DNA from: Immersiella caudata
Taxonomy: Eukaryota > Ascomycota > Sordariomycetes > Sordariales > Lasiosphaeriaceae
Direction: 5' to 3'
DNA length: 64,000 nucleotides
Assembly: GCA_030512335.1 (NCBI GenBank)
Contig: JAULSU010000002.1
Location: 5,270,001 to 5,334,000 of the forward strand
In this document: in pieces, positions 31,414 to 40,632 of the stretch
Layout: each line of letters opens with the position of its first letter
Position numbering within the stretch: the first letter of the stretch is position 1
Program-made: the position numbers and the translations under genes
The notes under the pieces: generated by a model
Databases searched by the model: none
The model's input: only the letters and a program-made list of their open reading frames with translations
Told to the model about the DNA's origin: nothing

Positions 31414-32930
31414 CGAAGAGGCCTACTTACGAATCATTCTTTCTTTCTGTCATCGCATTGCTGGAGCCGGAGGGTTGGTGTGGCTTTGGTGGTTTGGGGC
31501 GATGTCTACATTAATAATGAGCCACGTCCTTTCAACGAAGGGAGAGACGAGAGACGAGCGGAGGCGATCATGGGCAGCACCAAGCCAGGCTTGGGATGAA
31601 ACACGAACGGCATTGGGTGTTGATGGATACCTACTCACCTGTCTGTATATAACCGACCAGGCCAAGTCAGGGCCCTGGTTTGAGAAGCTGGTCCTGCCGA
31701 TGGAGGCTTGCGGGAGCACGGGTTGAGCCTGTCCCTGCGGCCGTCGGCGGGTAAATATGAATGCTAATACCATATCAACAAGACTTGCGTCAAGATTTTA
31801 TGTATTGTAAGGGAAAGAGGCGTAGTTGAAAAGGAGTTTGGAAGTGAAAATAAAGTTGTGGAGTAAGCAAGTGTGGAAACGACACCTCACCTCAGCGCCT
31901 GCAGGAAGGAGGCTGAACTCTACATCAACCCTGCCCTGCGCCGCCGCGGAAGGATTTCTCCCCCGGCGGCGCAATAACTTGGAATACGCACTACGTACCT
32001 ACGAAGTAATAACTCCATCAGTACCAAGTAACGACAGTTGCTTCGCAGCGAGGGGATGTAGAGAGGAGCGGGTCGCCGAGGGCTTGGACGAATCCTTCGC
32101 GGGCGGATTTTACTTGGGTTTTTGGTGATGTATCCACTGTGGTCGTGCCGTGTCTCCGGTGCACATAACTAAGGGAGGAAAATACGAAGAGGGGTAAATT
32201 TCGTTGGAGTTTAACTTGGGAATGGATGCGTGCACGATGGACATGAGTACATGGTCCTTGCAGTGTTGAGGTCAGCGTTAAGTTACGGTTTCCATCGGGA
32301 GGAAGGAGGGTACGCAGGGGGCGATCTAGATCTAGATTCCGAAAAAGAAAAAAAAAACAAGAAAAACCAGAAAAACAGCTGGATGGGCTGCAATGGAATG
32401 GATAAACCGACTGGTATCGCATCGCATCTACGCACGTCATTGCCGTCCAAAAGGCGAAAGTGTTTCGCAGCATCAACGCCCCCTTTCGGGTCTCGGCTCA
32501 GCACCTTATCGTGACCGATCCACGAGCGCGGAATTGCCGTTTTGGAGCGCAAGGGGTTTGTGTGCCGCTGTCGCGCATCGACGCCGCGCCAAAAGCTGCC
32601 GCGGGTGTCGGTATGATCACCGTTGGGCAAAAAGAGCCTCGCATTCTGCCGGTTTGGAGAGACACCGCTTCGACTGCCATCGTGCCGCATGTTGATGGGG
32701 TGGGTTTGGGAAGTTTGAATTGGGGAGGTAAGAGGTAGGTAGATATAAAAGAGCGCAGGCATTGAGAAGGGATTCGCCTTGCTCTTGTGTTCTGTCTCGA
32801 CGTCTCTTCCATCTTTCTCTCTCCAACTTTCGTTTCTTGCTCGACAGGTTCGACTCTTTTTTTTTCAACACTCTTTAATTCAGTTCAACTTCAACCGCTT
32901 GGCCGGTTTTCGATTCTTTTCAAATTCAAA
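31414..32930. other. intergenic, with promoter of the small secreted protein gene
   Basis: No gene was recognised in 31414-32740. A strong TATA box is listed separately at 32744-32750, followed by a long CT-rich leader (about 32777-32870). Confidence 0.5.
32744..32750 (+). promoter_or_regulatory. TATA box of the small secreted protein gene
   Basis: TATAAAA lies 181 bp before the start codon at 32931 and just before a CT-rich stretch. This is a classical fungal core promoter, often seen at strongly expressed genes. Confidence 0.55.
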
Positions 32931-33491
32931 ATGCAGACCAAGTCATTCCTTCTTGTTGCTCTTGCAACCGTGAGCCAGGCCCGCTTCGGGCAGGAGGGTC
33001 TCATCCAGGGTCTCGTCCAGGCCCTCTCTGACTTCGGTGCCCCCGGTGCGGCTGGTACTCTCGCTGGTCAGACCCCCGGTGTCCTCCTCGCTGGAGCCAG
33101 CGCCTGTGCCAAGGTGAGATGCATTCCTCCCCAGTCACTCATAGCGAGGGTGTAACTGACATGCCTTACTCAGCTCGAACTCGCCGATGAGATCGTTGCT
33201 GAGCTCGGCAACGACGCCCAGGTCATCGCCGCTGCTGCTGCCCTCGTTGCCGCCGAAAAGAACTTCAACCCCGGCGCCCAGGCCATCCCTACCATCTGCG
33301 ACAATGCCGCCCTCCCGGCTACCGAGGCCCTTCGTGGCATCGTTCCCCTCGTTGACCCTGCCGTGGTCGGTGCCGATGTCCAGAATGCCAACTCCGCACA
33401 GTCGCTTCAGAACCCGTTTGTGGCCGATGGCTTGAGTGTGGGTGGGATTAGCATCGCGCAGGGCTTCGCCAACTTCACCGCGCAAAACTAA
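32931..33491 (+). CDS. small secreted Ala-rich protein
   Basis: Exons 32931-33113 and 33174-33491 join at a 60-bp intron (GTGAGA...CTCAG), giving 166 residues. A short signal peptide (MQTKSFLLVALATVSQA) is followed by RFGQEGLIQGLVQALSDFG. The mature protein is rich in Ala, Val and Gly and predicted to be helical. It has two cysteines, one just before the intron (ASACAK) and one in PTICDNAAL, which may form one disulfide. It ends SIAQGFANFTAQN. A consensus TATA box and CT-rich leader suggest strong expression. It could be a cell-surface protein or an effector-like secreted protein; I recognise no named family. Confidence 0.75.
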
Positions 33492-33675
33492 GGGATAGGA
33501 AGCAACCTGTTGGGCAGGGGAGGAGAGGGATAAGGCCCACAACCTGTATCATAGGGTCGGGGTGTGATGTGTTGCAGACGGACCGCTCTTTAGGTACTTG
33601 GCGCCTAGCTGACGACGATCCTTAATGTCAATCTTTTTTTCACTCCTGAATATCAGAACACGGGTAGACTTGCCT

Positions 33676-35808
33676 TCAGACCAACTCGATCCATGTCTCC
33701 TCGTATGTGCCGTCTCGGATAGTCTCACCATTCATGTACTCCCGGATATAACACTCACCAACAAATGTGTAACCCTCTTTCTCTTCGCATTGCCGAATGA
33801 TAAACGGCACGCGGGTGCCATAGATGATGCATACCTGGTCATCGGGCTGCATCTCCTTCGGTCCAACACCCAGCTTCAGCGAAGCTGTGCAAAAGAGGCT
33901 CCTCCCGATGCAGGCCGTTGCCGCAGCATCCAGGAAGACATCTGCATTTCCGCCGCTTGCTATGGCTTCGAGCTCATTGGATGTGATGCAACTGTCCCCT
34001 GATGAGATCTCCATGCCGTCGATATCCATTCCCTCAGCGTTTTCATGTGCCGTCGTATTGCAAATCTCAAGACCAAAGGTGCTTGGGTCAAGTGCCAGCC
34101 ACAGCCGGTTCTCTAGGAGACAAGCAGCAAAGTCGGCAAGATTACTTGCTGGGTCGGTGAGAGGCGTGCCATACCAGCTCTTACCGGCTGCGAGCGTCAT
34201 TGCCAATCGTTCCAAGTCTCGTTTCGAGTGCCTATACTGCGAGAGAACGTGCTCGCAGGCTGCTCGATCCATAGACTGGTCTTCAGAGAAGTTTACCGTT
34301 CGTATGATGCCTGTGCCTTGGACAGACTCAAGCAACATACCACGAACAACCAATCTATCAGGAGGAATCCAGTCTTCCCCGCCTCGGCTGGAGAACTGCG
34401 CCGGTTTCGCCAGTCCCGCTGTGAAGGAGAAGCCTGCATTGTCGTGGTCGAGCGGTGTGAGCGTCTGTGGTCCCCTAATGTGCCAGATCGGGACCCAAGA
34501 TGGAATGTCTTTGTCGTCTGGTTCATACTGTCGGCCAAAGGCAGAATTACAGGTGGTCAGAGGATGATGGACATGAGACAAGAAGTCCAGCGATCTTATG
34601 GAGTGGGTCATGGCGTACGCCACATCGTGGTATATAGCCGGAAGGGGCTTCGTGTAGTCGGGTGTGATCATCGAGTTGATTCTATCCGTGGTGGGGAGGC
34701 CAAGAAGCCCAAAGAGTTTGTCGTGGTTGCTTTGGCATTGAAATTGTCTGGTGAGAGTGAGAAGCTCGCAGAAAGAAAAGCGGAGCGGGCTGAAGTATGG
34801 TCGGGTATCCGAGACGCGGTACATGAAGTATGCATTCATCACGCCTGAGGGGACAGCACGTTCAGGACGCTTCCCACTGCCGCACTGGGAAATAAAAGGG
34901 GCGATCCTGTCCCAGTTGGTTCGGATGATGGCGGCTGCAAGTCCAACCCAATGCCACGAGATCTCGAAATTCCCCCAGATGACGGTAGCGTGCCGCGCCA
35001 ATGCCACTTCTTGAATGACCCAGAGTCTCGAGAACCATCTCGTGCTGTAGAGCTTTAAGATTTCGGGCCAGATGATGGTGTCCTCTAGGACAGATGGCGT
35101 ATCGGAAATGTGTCTGTCTGACCTCTGGCCTCCGTACTGGGCCTGCCCTACCAGATTTGTATGCCCCTTTGCCGCAGCCCAGGTCGATACGACTGCACAA
35201 ACACTGGCAAATGCTTCCTCAGGCGGTGGTGTGATCTCGTATGAGGCATTGGGCTTTATTGGAGGGAGGCCAAGCCCGAGCCAAACCAAGACACCGTACG
35301 CGTTCCGAAAGATGTCGCCCATGATGGCAACCTGCTGACTCCTTTCTTGGATGTCATCTTGGTTGATGCAGATGGCGTCGATCCATAACAGGCGAGAGGT
35401 GCGCTCCAGTCTCAGTCGGCGCAATGCGTGGTAGAGGTTGGCACCAACTTCCACCGTGATGCCATTGCATTCGATGTGGCCTGGGGCCTTCATCTTGCTC
35501 AGCCCAGCGCTGTACTCGTATCCGAGCTCCCACGTGTAGGAAAGCGCCTCATAAGCACCGACGTTTTCGGCCATGGAACAGACGTGCAAGCTACACCTTA
35601 TTATTGCTTCTTCGGTGCCCGGGAGGATCTCAAGGAGTCGAAAGTCTTCTTTAGTCCTGAGGGGGGGATAGAGAAGTCCTGGTATTACCGAATTGCGGAA
35701 AACGGGCGGTCTGAGAATGTTGAAATCCCGGCCGCTTGGGCGAGGGTCTACGCGGTTCAGCGCAAATCCTTGCTCTAGATCGTGGTCCTTGGCTAGGAGC
35801 TCGGCCAT
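33676..35808 (-). CDS. HET-domain protein, intact
   Basis: Single exon, 710 residues, no stops. The HET domain occupies about residues 85-270: YEALSYTWELG, then LLWIDAICINQDDIQERSQQV with IFRNAYGVLVWLGLG, then STRWFSRLWVIQEVALAR. These are the three classical conserved blocks. HDKLFGLLGL follows in the usual place. The C-terminal half is typical for this subfamily and ends with FIIRQCEEKEGYTFVGECYIREYMNGE, a widely shared C-terminal motif. HET proteins induce regulated cell death when cells of different genotype fuse. Unlike the copies at 0.7 and 4.7 kb this one looks functional. The complete transposon lies about 0.9 kb upstream of its start. Confidence 0.93.
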   Translation of the reverse strand: MAELLAKDHDLEQGFALNRVDPRPSGRDFNILRPPVFRNSVIPGLLYPPLRTKEDFRLLEILPGTEEAIIRCSLHVCSMAENVGAYEALSYTWELGYEYSAGLSKMKAPGHIECNGITVEVGANLYHALRRLRLERTSRLLWIDAICINQDDIQERSQQVAIMGDIFRNAYGVLVWLGLGLPPIKPNASYEITPPPEEAFASVCAVVSTWAAAKGHTNLVGQAQYGGQRSDRHISDTPSVLEDTIIWPEILKLYSTRWFSRLWVIQEVALARHATVIWGNFEISWHWVGLAAAIIRTNWDRIAPFISQCGSGKRPERAVPSGVMNAYFMYRVSDTRPYFSPLRFSFCELLTLTRQFQCQSNHDKLFGLLGLPTTDRINSMITPDYTKPLPAIYHDVAYAMTHSIRSLDFLSHVHHPLTTCNSAFGRQYEPDDKDIPSWVPIWHIRGPQTLTPLDHDNAGFSFTAGLAKPAQFSSRGGEDWIPPDRLVVRGMLLESVQGTGIIRTVNFSEDQSMDRAACEHVLSQYRHSKRDLERLAMTLAAGKSWYGTPLTDPASNLADFAACLLENRLWLALDPSTFGLEICNTTAHENAEGMDIDGMEISSGDSCITSNELEAIASGGNADVFLDAAATACIGRSLFCTASLKLGVGPKEMQPDDQVCIIYGTRVPFIIRQCEEKEGYTFVGECYIREYMNGETIRDGTYEETWIELV

Positions 35809-36726
35809 ATCACGGCTGAATTTGGTAGGCTTGAACCAATTTATTTGTGATGGGGACGAGCTTTCAGCCCAAGAAAAGCGACTGACTGGTGCATAATTTT
35901 GTCAGTTCTCTACGTCTTATGAGGGATGGTTGGACCTGCCATTGGAGCCTATCGACAATGTCTGAGCATAAGGGTGATCCAGCAGTGTCCTCCCGCCAGT
36001 CCTGCTGGTGTGCTGAGAATGTAGTGGATCGTCTTCGGCCATGCTAGGAGAGGCGTGGAGGCTCTGGTTTTGAGTTTCAAAAGCGGGTGTGCCTTTCTCT
36101 GGGTCACAAACGCTGAAAGGAGCGGAAATTCTGGCGAGTCTGAAATTGTCAAATGCGTCGGGCCGGGTGTCAGGCGGGGCATTGTTCTGCCGGGCGTTGA
36201 TTCGCAGTTTGTTACCAGCAGGAGCGACTGATGTAACCTGGCCACGACGCGGTAAGCCAAACCAGATGCAGCCAGGAAGATGTGCATGACAGGTATTGCC
36301 TGGCGTCGCTCTAAGGTAGTCGCCTACCGGTGCCGATTGGAGATTTCGAAGCTTTTGCGTGGCGTTTTCTTTCAGAAATTTTATGTCATCTACCTGGCCC
36401 GCGAGCTATGCCCCTCGCGCTTTGCAGGAGCAGCAGGAAAGTACCATCTCGTCCCTTCCCGCCTTGACAGCACCTTGACCGCCCCCAGAAATCCCCCCGT
36501 CGCAGAATCCACCACCGACAATTTGAATTCATCCTCAACTTCAAGGCTCCCCCTGAGCCCCAGCGCCAATCTTAAAAGATGCAACGCCGAGTAACTCAAT
36601 CTGCAATATCAACTTGAACCCTTCCAAGATGCCAACCCAGAAACCCCATTCGTCAAACGCCAAACACCAATCCATCTTCCGATAACGCTATGCCAAATGC
36701 TCAAGCAAATCAATCTTTATCATATA
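35809..36726. other. intergenic, 5' region of the HET gene and left flank of the transposon
   Basis: No gene was recognised. Target-site TA lies at 36725-36726. Confidence 0.4.
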
Positions 36727-36771
36727 ACGTGCGTTATAAGCGAGCGGCGCATATAAGCGAGCGGCGCACTT
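36727..36771 (+). repeat. left terminal inverted repeat
   Basis: Starts ACGTGCG. It holds two adjacent copies of the 17-bp word TATAAGCGAGCGGCGCA and ends CACTT. The doubled word is a probable transposase binding site. Confidence 0.93.
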
Positions 36772-36815
36772 CCCCCAACCTCATAGCAAGTATCTACAAT
36801 TATTCCACCACAACA

Positions 36816-38489
36816 CTAGGAAATAACAATAACTGAATCAGAAATGGATGAATCAGACGATTCTGCAGCCTCCTTGCAGGTGCGCGCATTATGGCCAGGC
36901 TTACCGCACACGCCACAACACCGAATCTTCGTACGAGACCCCCCTGTACCACCACCACTTTGGCGTGTTTCCTGAGCCAACTGCTCGCCCACAGCCTTCT
37001 GATCCAGTAAATCCTGTGCCTCTTGTACAGTAAGTGATCCTCCAAGCCGTACACGTGTTTTTTTAGCCCTCCGTCGCTTACTAAGCCCCTCATTGGCCTT
37101 TCGTAGTGCGGAGACCTCTGTACGGAGAAGAGCCACCTCGTGCATCACAGCCATTGTACCTTTGGCTAATCGATCCACAGCTATTAGCATAGAGGTTGGA
37201 GAGCTGCCCTGATGGTTCGAAATTCGATTTTTAATAAATGCTGACTGTGAGGTAGCCTCTCGGGGGTTGTGTGGCGTTTGGGAGGTCCAAGGTAGTGGTG
37301 TGGCTTGGCCTGAGGTTGGGGGTGTTGGGGTTTGAATACGCATATCTAGCTTTGATATTACTCTGTCTGGGTCGTACGGCATAAGGCCAGCTCCGGTAAA
37401 GCCCCCTTGGATATTCTTTTCCGTAATTGAAGTAAAAAACGCTTCTTTAAACGAACAGAGAAATTTTAGCTTGCTGATGTGAGTGATACTTATCCGCATT
37501 AACTGCTCAATCTGATGGCCGTACGCCTTCTTCAGCGGCCCAAAACAACCAACATCCAAAGGCTGAAGTAGGTGTGAGGCATGCGGAGGCATACAGAGCG
37601 TAATGATGTTATATGCCTGGCAATAAGCCTCGAATTCTTCGGAGTGGTGGCTCTCGTGGCCGTCAAGGATCAGAAGCCGATATTTGCCCTTTGTACGAGC
37701 TGATGTGTGTAAATCGAAATGCCGAATCCAATCCATGCCTTTCTCATTTGTAGTCCAGCCATTGTCGGTTGTTGCAATACGCCAGGTGGCCGGAAGGTTG
37801 CATTCTTGATACCAATTGGCAAGATGGTATTGCGCAGCCAAGATGATAAATGGTGGGATGGCCCAGCCCTGAGAATTCACCCCTTGGATGACCGTAGCCC
37901 ATTCTCGATTGCCAGGCTGGGCTTGTTTAGCCCTACCACGGCTATCTGAGGTAGTAACTACCATAGTGGGCGTGATAATACCCATCATGAAGCCAGTCTC
38001 GTCGAAATTGTACACATCTTCATCAAGGATGCCGTATTTAGCCTTCATGTTATGCACGAGGGCAAACCACTCGCCAATAACCTTTGGATCTTCGCATTTA
38101 GCCCTTTGGTAGTCGTATTTACGTGTAAAACGCGTCCGGAGCTCTGGCTGGCGTTTGACGAAGTTGTGAGCCCAGAGCTTACCGACAGGGGGCGTGTCGC
38201 GTTCGCGTAACAGTCGGTTAGCCATATCTTCCACGTAACGAAGCCGAGGGTGGAATGCGCGCGCAGATAGCTCGATTATGTACTGAACAATCGTACTTTC
38301 TTCTAAATCCGTAAGCTTGCGTGAGTTGGCTGGAATATCGCGTCGTGCAGGTCTACCGTGAAGCCGTTGCCGGAGTGTTGTTTCTGGGATATCATATGCC
38401 TCAGCTGCCTTTCGCTGACTAAGCTTTGGATTCTTCTGAATAGCTTGGATGGCTAAAAGAAGCCTCGCTTCGTTTAAATCGCTTGCCAT
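36816..38489 (-). CDS. Fot1/pogo-like transposase
   Basis: 557 residues from ATG 38489. The N-terminus has a psq-type helix-turn-helix (LSQRKAAEAYDIPETTLRQRL) and a CENP-B/Tc5-type DNA-binding region. The DDE-superfamily core has the three acids in context: NFDETGFMMG, LLILDGHESHHSEEF and HLLQPLDVGCFGPLKKAYG. The C-terminus carries a zinc knuckle (CCGVCGKPGHNARTC) after a basic stretch. Transposases of this group cut the element out and insert it at TA. All catalytic acids are present. An in-frame extension upstream to 38861 lies outside the element and does not belong to the protein. Confidence 0.95.
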   Translation of the reverse strand: MASDLNEARLLLAIQAIQKNPKLSQRKAAEAYDIPETTLRQRLHGRPARRDIPANSRKLTDLEESTIVQYIIELSARAFHPRLRYVEDMANRLLRERDTPPVGKLWAHNFVKRQPELRTRFTRKYDYQRAKCEDPKVIGEWFALVHNMKAKYGILDEDVYNFDETGFMMGIITPTMVVTTSDSRGRAKQAQPGNREWATVIQGVNSQGWAIPPFIILAAQYHLANWYQECNLPATWRIATTDNGWTTNEKGMDWIRHFDLHTSARTKGKYRLLILDGHESHHSEEFEAYCQAYNIITLCMPPHASHLLQPLDVGCFGPLKKAYGHQIEQLMRISITHISKLKFLCSFKEAFFTSITEKNIQGGFTGAGLMPYDPDRVISKLDMRIQTPTPPTSGQATPLPWTSQTPHNPREATSQSAFIKNRISNHQGSSPTSMLIAVDRLAKGTMAVMHEVALLRTEVSALRKANEGLSKRRRAKKTRVRLGGSLTVQEAQDLLDQKAVGEQLAQETRQSGGGTGGSRTKIRCCGVCGKPGHNARTCKEAAESSDSSISDSVIVIS

Positions 38490-38542
38490 GGTTTTTGGTG
38501 GTGGAATGTGGTAAATAATCAGGGGTAGCGCGTCGCGTTGAA

Positions 38543-38587
38543 AAGTGCGCCGCTCGCTTATATGCGCCGCTCGCTTATAACGCACGT
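38543..38587 (-). repeat. right terminal inverted repeat
   Basis: Exact reverse complement of the left repeat over 45 bases, including the doubled 17-bp word. Confidence 0.93.
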
Positions 38588-38602
38588 TATCGCCCTCCCA
38601 AA

Positions 38603-38977
38603 TCATAAGATCCTCTTCCCCGTCGGCTTCCCACTCCCCCACTGCATCAATTTCTTCAACCCCGACCCCGACCTTGATCGATTCGCTGGCGCATTGCAAG
38701 ACGCCAAATACTGCGGATCTTTTGGCGGCACCGGCGGTTTCGCGTCTCTGTCGGTACACCTCGTCGCTTTGGAATGATTCGTGGGAGTTGCTAGCGACTC
38801 GATGAAGATGGACTGCCCCCGTTTCCGGATTGTGTGCAGCGGCGTTGGGGAGTCGGTCCATACCGGCTGGGAGGGGATGTCGAGCTTCAGCTTTGTGTTT
38901 GCCGCATTTTTTGAGGGAGATATTGTCGTCTTTGATGCCATTTTGACAGGTGCCATTTGCGTGTGAAACGTGTGCAT
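38603..38977 (-). CDS. small basic hypothetical protein
   Basis: An open frame of 124 residues from ATG 38977 (a second ATG eight codons in). It is rich in Lys, Ser and Pro and contains PLHTIRKRGQSIFIESLATP and AKPPVPPKD, then GSGLKKLMQWG near the end. The composition is protein-like, but I recognise no family. Its stop codon is only 13 bp from the transposon's target duplication, so the element sits in its 3' untranslated region or replaced its end. Confidence 0.45.
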   Translation of the reverse strand: MHTFHTQMAPVKMASKTTISPSKNAANTKLKLDIPSQPVWTDSPTPLHTIRKRGQSIFIESLATPTNHSKATRCTDRDAKPPVPPKDPQYLASCNAPANRSRSGSGLKKLMQWGSGKPTGKRIL

Positions 38978-39411
38978 TCTGAATTCTTCAACGATTGCAA
39001 GATCAATTCATCCCAAGATTTTCTAACACCCTGCGGACGCCACCCAGATAAAGATATTCCCCGTGCACCACCACAAATCCATCTTTATTTAGCACGCGCA
39101 CCGAGTAAGCGGCACATGACGACAATCAAATGCCTTGCAGGCCCAATCCATGTGGCGCATCGAGCTTCTCTAATGCAAGGGTTCGTATTCCCGGGTGTTG
39201 GGGCTCACCCGTCAGGCACAGGGCCTACACAGCCTCATTCAGGACGAAGGCCACCACTAATTTTCTGGGCAGGTGAGCGGCTGATTGTGAACTTGGACAA
39301 TGGCAATTTGTGGAGTGGCGGCGTCGAATATAGGCGAGAAATGCTGGGCGTAATCGGGATGACCTTTTCGTTTCAGGGGCTGATGTGGCGCAGCCTTTGT
39401 TCGGTTGTTGC

Positions 39412-39453
39412 TTGGCTTCTTTCACCAGGAATTTGGCTTCTTTCACCAGGAAT
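39412..39453 (+). repeat. tandem duplication, 2 x 21 bp
   Basis: Two exact copies of a unit beginning TTGGCTTCTTTCACC lie directly next to each other. Confidence 0.8.
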
Positions 39454-40224
39454 AAGGTGGGTTTGAGGACAATTGATTGTGAGTGTTATCTGTGCTTGCA
39501 TCCCAAGAGCGGACTTCAAGACCTGTTTTGTTGATTTACTGATTGCTCTGAAGTTGCCCTCTCAGTCACTATGGGCGTGCAGTCACCTATACGCCTCATG
39601 TCACGTAATCTTGCTCAGACGCTGGTCAGGAAATGATCATATATGGGAGGTAAAACCGTGCACTTCTATTGCTATCCAAGTCTGCCGTCATTTTCATGTT
39701 TCTTTGCCGTTGGCTTCTTTTGCTGATGGCCCAGGGGCTGGAATGTGCTGTTTTGGCGGAGGTGATAAACGGAATTGGAGCTGTACCAAACGGTCGGAGA
39801 AAGAGCTGGTGTCGTAGACAAAGGACTGCAATATACCACCCCGGTGGCCTGAGGTAGGGAGTACTAGCTTGGGTCTGTGATTCTGAGTTAGGTGTCTATG
39901 ATTCAAGTTCAGGGGCGGAAACTGACAAACCGGGGCCACGTCTCTGCTCCCCGTCAGTACCGTGACCAATCCGACTTCCGCATTGAGTGTGGGGAGAAAG
40001 GTTTTTGTCGGGCATTGTAAGCGGGATGATTGCATGCAGAGAGCTTGAGGCTCCTTGGTTCAATTGTGTTCTGTTAGGATGCTAAATTTCACGTTTTGGC
40101 GTGAAATATATACGGTGGATAACGAATGAAACCTCCTGCCCATTTCATCCTGTTCATGGATCTTGGAGCCGCCATGGTGATGCCCATTTCCGTGGTCTTG
40201 ACGGCCACATCGTTGATGAGGAAA

Positions 40225-40329
40225 ATTGGTTCGTGGAGACTCCCACGAGTCGCTGGAAAAAGCTCCCATCACGCGTGGCCGATATGCAGGGGCATGGAAG
40301 AAAATTCATGGAAATTTCCACGAACCAAT
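40225..40329. repeat. 13-bp inverted repeat with 79-bp spacer
   Basis: ATTGGTTCGTGGA at 40225-40237 is matched by its exact reverse complement at 40317-40329. It could be a minimal MITE-like relic or chance. Confidence 0.4.
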
Positions 40330-40632
40330 CAGGGTGGCCGCCCAGGCTGGAGGCAGCCCTGCAGACACAGCCCCGATCCGATTCCTTCCCTTTGGGGATT
40401 TCCTCAGGCACCCAAACCACAGGCCCCGCTCTTCATCGGAAGGAGAGATTCAATTGTGCGCCTTCTCACAACAGAACCCACTAGTGGAGATACCGAGGTG
40501 TGCTGCACTCACTAGCAGTAATTGTCCACATCACCAAAGCCCCAGACCCACGTGCAGTTTTCGAGGCCCGCCACTCGAGGGCTGCACTCATTGGCCTGCA
40601 CTCATTTATTCATCCATTCCACATTTGCTCTG

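Larger units (their letters stand above)
36727..38587 (-). mobile_element. complete Fot1/pogo-like DNA transposon
   Basis: The 1861-bp element is bounded by perfect 45-bp terminal inverted repeats (36727-36771 and 38543-38587) and by a TA duplication on each side (36725-36726, 38588-38589), the target site of the Tc1/mariner-pogo group. It contains one uninterrupted transposase gene. Perfect ends, exact target duplication and an open frame suggest a recent insertion that may still be active. Confidence 0.95.
38978..40632. other. intergenic region with small repeats
   Basis: No gene was recognised. A 21-bp unit is duplicated in tandem (39412-39453). An 8-bp-stem hairpin lies at 40086-40107, and a 13-bp inverted repeat at 40225-40237 and 40317-40329. 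Confidence 0.45.

Noticed and set aside
31450..31773. Minus-strand open frame of 107 codons
   Set aside because: No motif and lies in the 3' flank of the mannosyltransferase gene.
38490..38861. In-frame extension before the transposase start
   Set aside because: It crosses the transposon's inverted repeat and target duplication into flanking DNA.
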